64,000 bases of DNA from WGOA01 sp964429745 (GTDB taxonomy: Bacteria > Bacteroidota > Bacteroidia > Chitinophagales > BACL12). This document shows positions 59,885 through 64,000 of this stretch, one piece after another (positions within the stretch are counted from its first letter, which is position 1; every line of letters starts with the position of its first letter). The position numbers were made by a program, and so were the translations under genes. The notes beneath the pieces were generated by a model. The model saw nothing but the letters and a program-made list of their open reading frames with translations. It made no database searches and had not been told where the DNA came from. The DNA is taken from the NCBI GenBank assembly GCA_964429745.1, contig CAYSDI010000005.1:4645-68644 (forward strand). Reading direction: 5' to 3'.

Positions 59885-62710
59885 CTATGAATGCCTGAGG
59901 GCAGAGTCCTTGCTGGTTGGCATCCCGCGTCGCTCGTCCACCTTCCGGCTCTTGCGGATATCAACCGCTACCACCTTGTACTCCGGGCATTTGGCTTCGG
60001 TGTCGCAAACACTGGAGGTGAGTACATTGATCATTAGTTCCGGAAAGTGAAAGGTGGTGCTCAACACGCCCGGCTTGACCCCATCGGTGATCATGGCGCG
60101 AATATCCACTTTGCCCCTTGCGCTGGACACACAAACCCATTCCCCGTCCGAAATTCCTTTAGCCGAGGCATCCAGGGGATGAATCCAAAGCACATCTTCC
60201 TGGTGAATCACGGCATTGGCCGTTCGCCGGGTCATGGTGCCACAATTGTAGTGTTCCAGATCGCGGTTGGTGGTCAGGATATAGGGAAAGGCCTTGGCGT
60301 TCTCCAGCAACTCCGGGCTCTCTTCAAAACCTTTGAAGGCCAGTCGGCCCTTGCCAATTTTGAACTGCTCGGTGTGCAGCACTGCCGTGCCTTTTCCGTC
60401 TGCGCCGAAGGGCCACTGCACGCCATTTTCACCCAGGCCTTCCCAGGTGGCTCCGGCCATGAACGGCACGATGCGCGAGATTTCCTCCAACACCGCTTTG
60501 GGATCGTAGTCGGGCTGCGCGTAGCCCATCGCCTGCATGATGTCCACGACTATCTGCCCGTCAGTTTTTGTGCCGGGCAACGGGGGAATGACTTGTTGTA
60601 CGCGTTGCACCCTTCGTTCCGCATTAGTAAAGGTGCCGGTCTTTTCCAAAAAGGAAGCGGCAGGCAAGACTACCGTGGCCGCTCGCGCTGTATCGGTCAT
60701 AAACAGTTCCTGCACCACCAACAGATCCAGGGCTTTTAGCGCAGCGTTGACCTTGTTGGTATTGGGATCAGTCTGCACCAGATCTTCGCCCATGACCCAC
60801 AGCGCTTTAAAGCTGCCCTCCAGCGCGGCATCGTACATCTCCGGAATCTTCAGGCCCACCTCGCGCGATAAACTGGCGCCATAAAAGCTTTCGTACTTAG
60901 CATGCACTTCCGGCAGGGTCACATCCAGGTAGCCGGCGCCCTGGTGCGGTTGCACCCCCATGTCGGCCAGGCCCTGAACGTTGTTTTGGCCGCGCAGCGG
61001 GTTGACGCCGACACCCCGCCTGCCAATGTTTCCGGTAATCATGGCCAGGTCGGCAATTTGCATGACGGTGAAAGTGCCCTGGCGGTGTTCGGTCACGCCG
61101 AGGCCATGAAAGCTCATGGCCGCGGAGGCCCGCGCGTAGCACAGCGCAGCCTCACGCACCTGCTCCTGCGGCACTCCATGTATCCGTTCAAGTTCGTCCA
61201 GGTCCAGCGCCTTGAGCGAACGTTCAAACTCTGCAAAGCCCTCCGTGCGCGATTCCACAAACTTCTGGTCCACCAAACCTTCATCCAGGATGTAGCGGCA
61301 CATCATGTTGAGGATGGCCACATTGGTGCCTGGCCGCAGTTGCAGGTGATGCGCGGCGTAGCGGGTTAACTCTGTTTTTCGCGGATCAATGACAATCAGC
61401 GGAACGCCTTTCATGGCGCGCTGCTTGATTTTGGCCCCGGTAACGGGATGCGCTGCCGTAGGGTTGGCTCCAATGACCAACATGCAGGTGGTGTAGCCGA
61501 TGTCCTCCACGCTGTTTGTGGCCGCACCCGTTCCAAAGGTTCGCTGCATGCCCAGAGCAGTCGGGGAATGGCATACCCGCGCGCAGCCGTCAATGTTGTT
61601 GGTGCCTATGACCGCGCGGATGAACTTCTGCATGAGGTAATTCTCCTCATTGGTGCAGCGCGCTGAAGATATTCCCCCGATGGAATCTGCGCCATGCTCC
61701 GAGCGGATTCTCTTTAGCGAATCGGCAATGAAGGCGTAGGCTTCGTCCCAGGTTGCAGGTTCCAATGCGCCATTTTTACGGATGAGTGGCGTGCGAAGAC
61801 GATCAGGATGGTCGTAAAAGCTGAACGCGTAGCGGCCTTTCAGGCAGGTATGGCCCTGGTTTACTTCCGCTTCATACGGCGCCTGAATGCCAAGAATTTC
61901 TGGCCCGGTTGAAGCCACTTCCAGGTTGCATCCTACGCCGCAGTAGGTGCAAACCGTCCGGGTTTTAGTCGTGGCCTGGATTGCCTTACTCTGAAAAACA
62001 TCCGAGATAGCCGACGTGGGGCAGGCCTGCGCACAGGCCCCGCAACTGACACAATCCGATTCGGCAAACGACACGTTGGCTCCTTTGACAATGTGTGCAT
62101 CAAATCCCCGTCCGGCCATGCTCAGCACAAATTGTCCCTGCACTTCGTCGCAGGCGCGCACGCAGCGAGAGCAGTTGATGCACTTGCTCATGTCGGAGGT
62201 CATGTAGGCATGGCTCAGGTCCTTTTTGCGGTCGGTGTGGTTGGCTCCCGCCGGGTAGCGGACCTCCCGAATGCCCACGCGCGCTGCCACATCCTGCAAT
62301 TCGCAATTGCCGTTCACTTCGCAGGTCAGGCAGTCCAGCGGGTGGTCGGTGAGCACAAGTTCTACGATGTTTCGGCGCAATTTGCGAACGGACGCAGAAT
62401 CTGTAATTATATATGAATTTAGTGAAATTGGCGTGTGGCACGACGCGACCGTTTTGCGCGGGCCGTCCTCTTGCATAGCCACTTCTACGCTGCACACCCG
62501 GCAGGCGCCGTAGGGCTCCAGGTTGGGCGCATCGCAAAGCGTCGGTACCGGATCAGGGCCCATGTGCCGGCGCAGGAAGGCCAGGATGGTTTCGCCGGGC
62601 ATCGCTGTTGCGGGCTGGCCATTCAGGAAGGCGCGCGTCGTTACCGCTTTAGCTGTAGTTCCTGGAACATAAGCTTCGCTGTGGTATGCGGGATTGGGCA
62701 GGCCTGCCAT
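59885..62710 (-). CDS. NAD-dependent formate dehydrogenase, molybdo/tungsto-catalytic subunit
   Basis: A 941-residue iron-sulfur molybdopterin enzyme oxidising formate to CO2. Domains: N-terminal 2Fe-2S (TLCDAPNLEPYGACRVCSVEV), His-Cys cluster (TDHPLDCLTCEVNGNCELQ), two ferredoxin 4Fe-4S motifs (CINCSRCVRACDEVQG; CVSCGACAQACPTSAI), then the molybdopterin domain starting TVCTYCGVGCNLEV. The active-site ligand is Cys (CARVCHSPTALGMQRTFG), so no selenocysteine is needed. The C-terminal dinucleotide-binding domain contains NCGTMTRRTANAV. Its layout with a NuoF-like partner 24 bp upstream is that of a cytoplasmic, oxygen-tolerant FdsA/FdhA complex. Formate from N-formylkynurenine would be one source; that link is inference. 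Confidence 0.93.
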   Translation of the reverse strand: MAGLPNPAYHSEAYVPGTTAKAVTTRAFLNGQPATAMPGETILAFLRRHMGPDPVPTLCDAPNLEPYGACRVCSVEVAMQEDGPRKTVASCHTPISLNSYIITDSASVRKLRRNIVELVLTDHPLDCLTCEVNGNCELQDVAARVGIREVRYPAGANHTDRKKDLSHAYMTSDMSKCINCSRCVRACDEVQGQFVLSMAGRGFDAHIVKGANVSFAESDCVSCGACAQACPTSAISDVFQSKAIQATTKTRTVCTYCGVGCNLEVASTGPEILGIQAPYEAEVNQGHTCLKGRYAFSFYDHPDRLRTPLIRKNGALEPATWDEAYAFIADSLKRIRSEHGADSIGGISSARCTNEENYLMQKFIRAVIGTNNIDGCARVCHSPTALGMQRTFGTGAATNSVEDIGYTTCMLVIGANPTAAHPVTGAKIKQRAMKGVPLIVIDPRKTELTRYAAHHLQLRPGTNVAILNMMCRYILDEGLVDQKFVESRTEGFAEFERSLKALDLDELERIHGVPQEQVREAALCYARASAAMSFHGLGVTEHRQGTFTVMQIADLAMITGNIGRRGVGVNPLRGQNNVQGLADMGVQPHQGAGYLDVTLPEVHAKYESFYGASLSREVGLKIPEMYDAALEGSFKALWVMGEDLVQTDPNTNKVNAALKALDLLVVQELFMTDTARAATVVLPAASFLEKTGTFTNAERRVQRVQQVIPPLPGTKTDGQIVVDIMQAMGYAQPDYDPKAVLEEISRIVPFMAGATWEGLGENGVQWPFGADGKGTAVLHTEQFKIGKGRLAFKGFEESPELLENAKAFPYILTTNRDLEHYNCGTMTRRTANAVIHQEDVLWIHPLDASAKGISDGEWVCVSSARGKVDIRAMITDGVKPGVLSTTFHFPELMINVLTSSVCDTEAKCPEYKVVAVDIRKSRKVDERRGMPTSKDSALRHS

Positions 62711-62734
62711 GGAGGGTCAGTTTTGTAAGTCTTA

Positions 62735-64000
62735 TCAGGATAAATCCGGGCTAAAGTACGGGGCCAATTCTTGAGGGAAATGCTGCAGCGCGTTGCGCAC
62801 CGGAAGCGGCAAGCCACCTCCCAGCGCACAGAGCGAACCTTTTTCCAGCGTGTCGAGCAAATCCAAAAAGAGCTCGCGGTCAATTCTGGTGTCGGCCGAA
62901 TGGGTTGCGTATGCCCCAGGCATGCCATTGGCAGCGTAGGTAGGGTTCGCGTTTGTGTGTTCTGCGCCAGCCGCCCCAGCCACGCCCGACGCGCCCGTTG
63001 CCCCAGGCATGCCCGTTGCCCCAGCCACGCCAGCCGCCCCAGCCACGCCAGCCGCCCCAGGCATGCCCGTTGCCCCAGCCACGCCGCGAGCGCGCCGCAA
63101 CAATTCCTGGCCGCGCACGGAACCCAAGCGGCAGGGAAAACATTTGCCGCAACTCTCGTGTGCGGTGAATTGGAACAAGTGTTCCAGATACTGAATCAGG
63201 GGAAAGCGCTCCGGGATACAGAGCACCGAACCGTGACCCAGCAAAAAGCCGTTCTCGGCAAACGATTCAAAGTCAACCGTCAAGCGGTCCGTATGGCTGA
63301 CCGGAACCAGGCCCCCGAGCGGACCGCCGATGTGCAGGGCTTTAACCGGGTGCCGGAAGCCACCGCCCATATCTTTTAATACGGTGCTGAGCGGTGTACC
63401 CATTGGCACTTCATACACACCGGGCTTGCGGAAATGCCCGTCCAGTGAGAGCAACTTGGTGCCCGTAGACCGACCGCGGCCCAGCGCAGCGAAAGCCGTT
63501 CCCCCGTTTTCTAAAATCCAGTGGAGCGACGCAAGCGTTTCCACATTGTTTACTACGGTGGGCAACCGGAACAAACCTTCTGTTGCGGGGAAGGGAGGGC
63601 GGATGCGCACTTCGGGACGCTGCCCTTCGATGGAGGCGAGCAGCGCGGTTTCTTCGCCGCAGATGTACGCACCTTGTGCCGCGATGATTTTTACGCGGAA
63701 GCGAAAGCCGCTGCCTCGGATGTTGTCGCCGAGCCAGCCGCGCTGTTCCAGTTCTGTCACCGCTTGCCGCATGATGGCGATAGATTCGGGGTATTCGCCG
63801 CGGATGTACAGCACGCCGGTACTGGCTCGAGCGATGAAGCCAGCAGCCATCAGGCCAAACAACACGGCGTGAGGCCGTTGTTCCAACAGGTAGCGATCGG
63901 TATAGGCGCCGGGATCACCTTCGTCGGCGTTGCAGACCACGAAACGCTCTGTGGCTTCGGTGTTGCGGCAGGTGTCCAGTTTGATGTGCATTGGGAAGCC
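62735..64000 (-). CDS. NuoF-like NADH-binding subunit of formate dehydrogenase (5' end beyond window)
   Basis: At least 421 residues; the N-terminus lies beyond base 64000. The reading frame is still open at the window edge, where GFP (the end of the GRGGAGFP motif) precedes MHIKLDTCRN. Seen: RFVVCNADEGDPGAYTDRYLLEQRPH (FMN site), YIRGEYPESIAIM, IIAAQGAYICGEETALLASIEG (NADH/FMN motif), RPPFPATEGLFRLPTVVNNVETLA, and the 4Fe-4S ligands ESCGKCFPCRLGS plus a late Cys in GSLCALGGGLPLPV. Between these lies a collagen-like tract of 13 Gly-X-Y triplets. It passes electrons from the catalytic subunit to NAD+. A NuoE-like gene is expected upstream, outside the window. Confidence 0.9.
   Translation of the reverse strand, partial: GFPMHIKLDTCRNTEATERFVVCNADEGDPGAYTDRYLLEQRPHAVLFGLMAAGFIARASTGVLYIRGEYPESIAIMRQAVTELEQRGWLGDNIRGSGFRFRVKIIAAQGAYICGEETALLASIEGQRPEVRIRPPFPATEGLFRLPTVVNNVETLASLHWILENGGTAFAALGRGRSTGTKLLSLDGHFRKPGVYEVPMGTPLSTVLKDMGGGFRHPVKALHIGGPLGGLVPVSHTDRLTVDFESFAENGFLLGHGSVLCIPERFPLIQYLEHLFQFTAHESCGKCFPCRLGSVRGQELLRRARGVAGATGMPGAAGVAGAAGVAGATGMPGATGASGVAGAAGAEHTNANPTYAANGMPGAYATHSADTRIDRELFLDLLDTLEKGSLCALGGGLPLPVRNALQHFPQELAPYFSPDLS
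62969..63085 (-). repeat. Collagen-like Gly-X-Y tract inside the NuoF-like subunit
   Basis: 13 uninterrupted triplets (types GVA, GAT, GMP, GAA, GAS) followed by a degenerate GAE...GMPGAY tail. At the DNA level a 27-bp block recurs with a 54-bp period (starting 63005 and 63059), marking recent in-frame duplication. It lies between the third and fourth cluster cysteines. Confidence 0.85.

Noticed and set aside
59885..62710. Selenocysteine in the formate dehydrogenase
   Set aside because: The active-site position is an ordinary Cys codon (CARVCHSP) and no in-frame TGA is present.
62771..63379. Plus-strand Pro/His-rich frames opposite the collagen-like tract
   Set aside because: They are shadows of the repeat on the opposite strand of the NuoF-like gene.

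Overview
The window reads as a chromosomal contig of a Bacteroidota bacterium, most likely from the Saprospiria (Lewinella/Phaeodactylibacter-like) side of the phylum. This rests on established family knowledge applied to visible genes: a PorP/SprF-type outer-membrane protein, proteins ending in type IX secretion (T9SS) sorting domains, a DUF4270 lipoprotein beside a stand-alone half glycogen synthase and panC, an IPExxxVDY-type protein before pyruvate kinase, and TAnnTTTG promoter-like boxes. Most of the window is moderately GC-rich. Two stretches look more AT-rich: about 36.1-39.5 kb and, more mildly, about 51.8-57.4 kb. No rRNA, tRNA, transposase, integrase or CRISPR array was seen. Bases 16520-16619 are a run of 100 Ns.

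Layout: 0-0.4 kb holds the wreck of an AAA/DUF4143 ATPase gene with an internal stop and a large internal deletion. 0.5-9 kb is housekeeping: an alpha/beta hydrolase, a polyprenyl diphosphate synthase, and a leftward run recJ - porP/sprF - lptB - GH3-type adenylating enzyme - PAS histidine kinase. 9-13.6 kb carries a T9SS-sorted subtilase, three tandem paralogous lipoproteins and a small repeat-bearing lipoprotein.

13.7-25.4 kb is a tryptophan catabolism (kynurenine) island. It holds kynurenine monooxygenase, kynureninase, 3-hydroxyanthranilate dioxygenase, an aminomuconate-semialdehyde-type dehydrogenase, an aminomuconate-deaminase-like RidA protein and tryptophan 2,3-dioxygenase. Interleaved with them are an Nramp-fold transporter lacking the usual metal ligands, a TlpA-like lipoprotein, an SDR without the catalytic Tyr/Lys, and a GH13 lipoprotein. 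Kynurenine formamidase and ACMS decarboxylase are not seen. Palindromes built from ATGTTAT/ATAACAT sit in two intergenic gaps of the island.

25.4-36 kb is core metabolism: ligA, a pterin dehydratase, an M42 peptidase, pyk, acpP-fabF-rnc and a HlyD/TolC pair. 36.3-39.1 kb is an AT-rich insert with two surface-type proteins. 39.5-49.8 kb is core again: tadA, sod, glmS, DUF4270, half glycogen synthase, panC, a flippase-like membrane protein, rfaE2, an acyl-CoA dehydrogenase and an IscA-like protein. A 549-bp gap before dnaA has a perfect DnaA box and an AT-rich tract and is a candidate origin.

52.1-57.4 kb is a tightly overlapping five-gene operon: SSS symporter, GNAT acetyltransferase, M20 amidohydrolase, alanine racemase and an ornithine-racemase-like enzyme. 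It is the best candidate for an undescribed amino-acid racemisation or acylation system. The window ends with a T9SS-sorted duplicated-module protein and a leftward formate dehydrogenase pair whose NuoF-like subunit carries a collagen-like Gly-X-Y insert.
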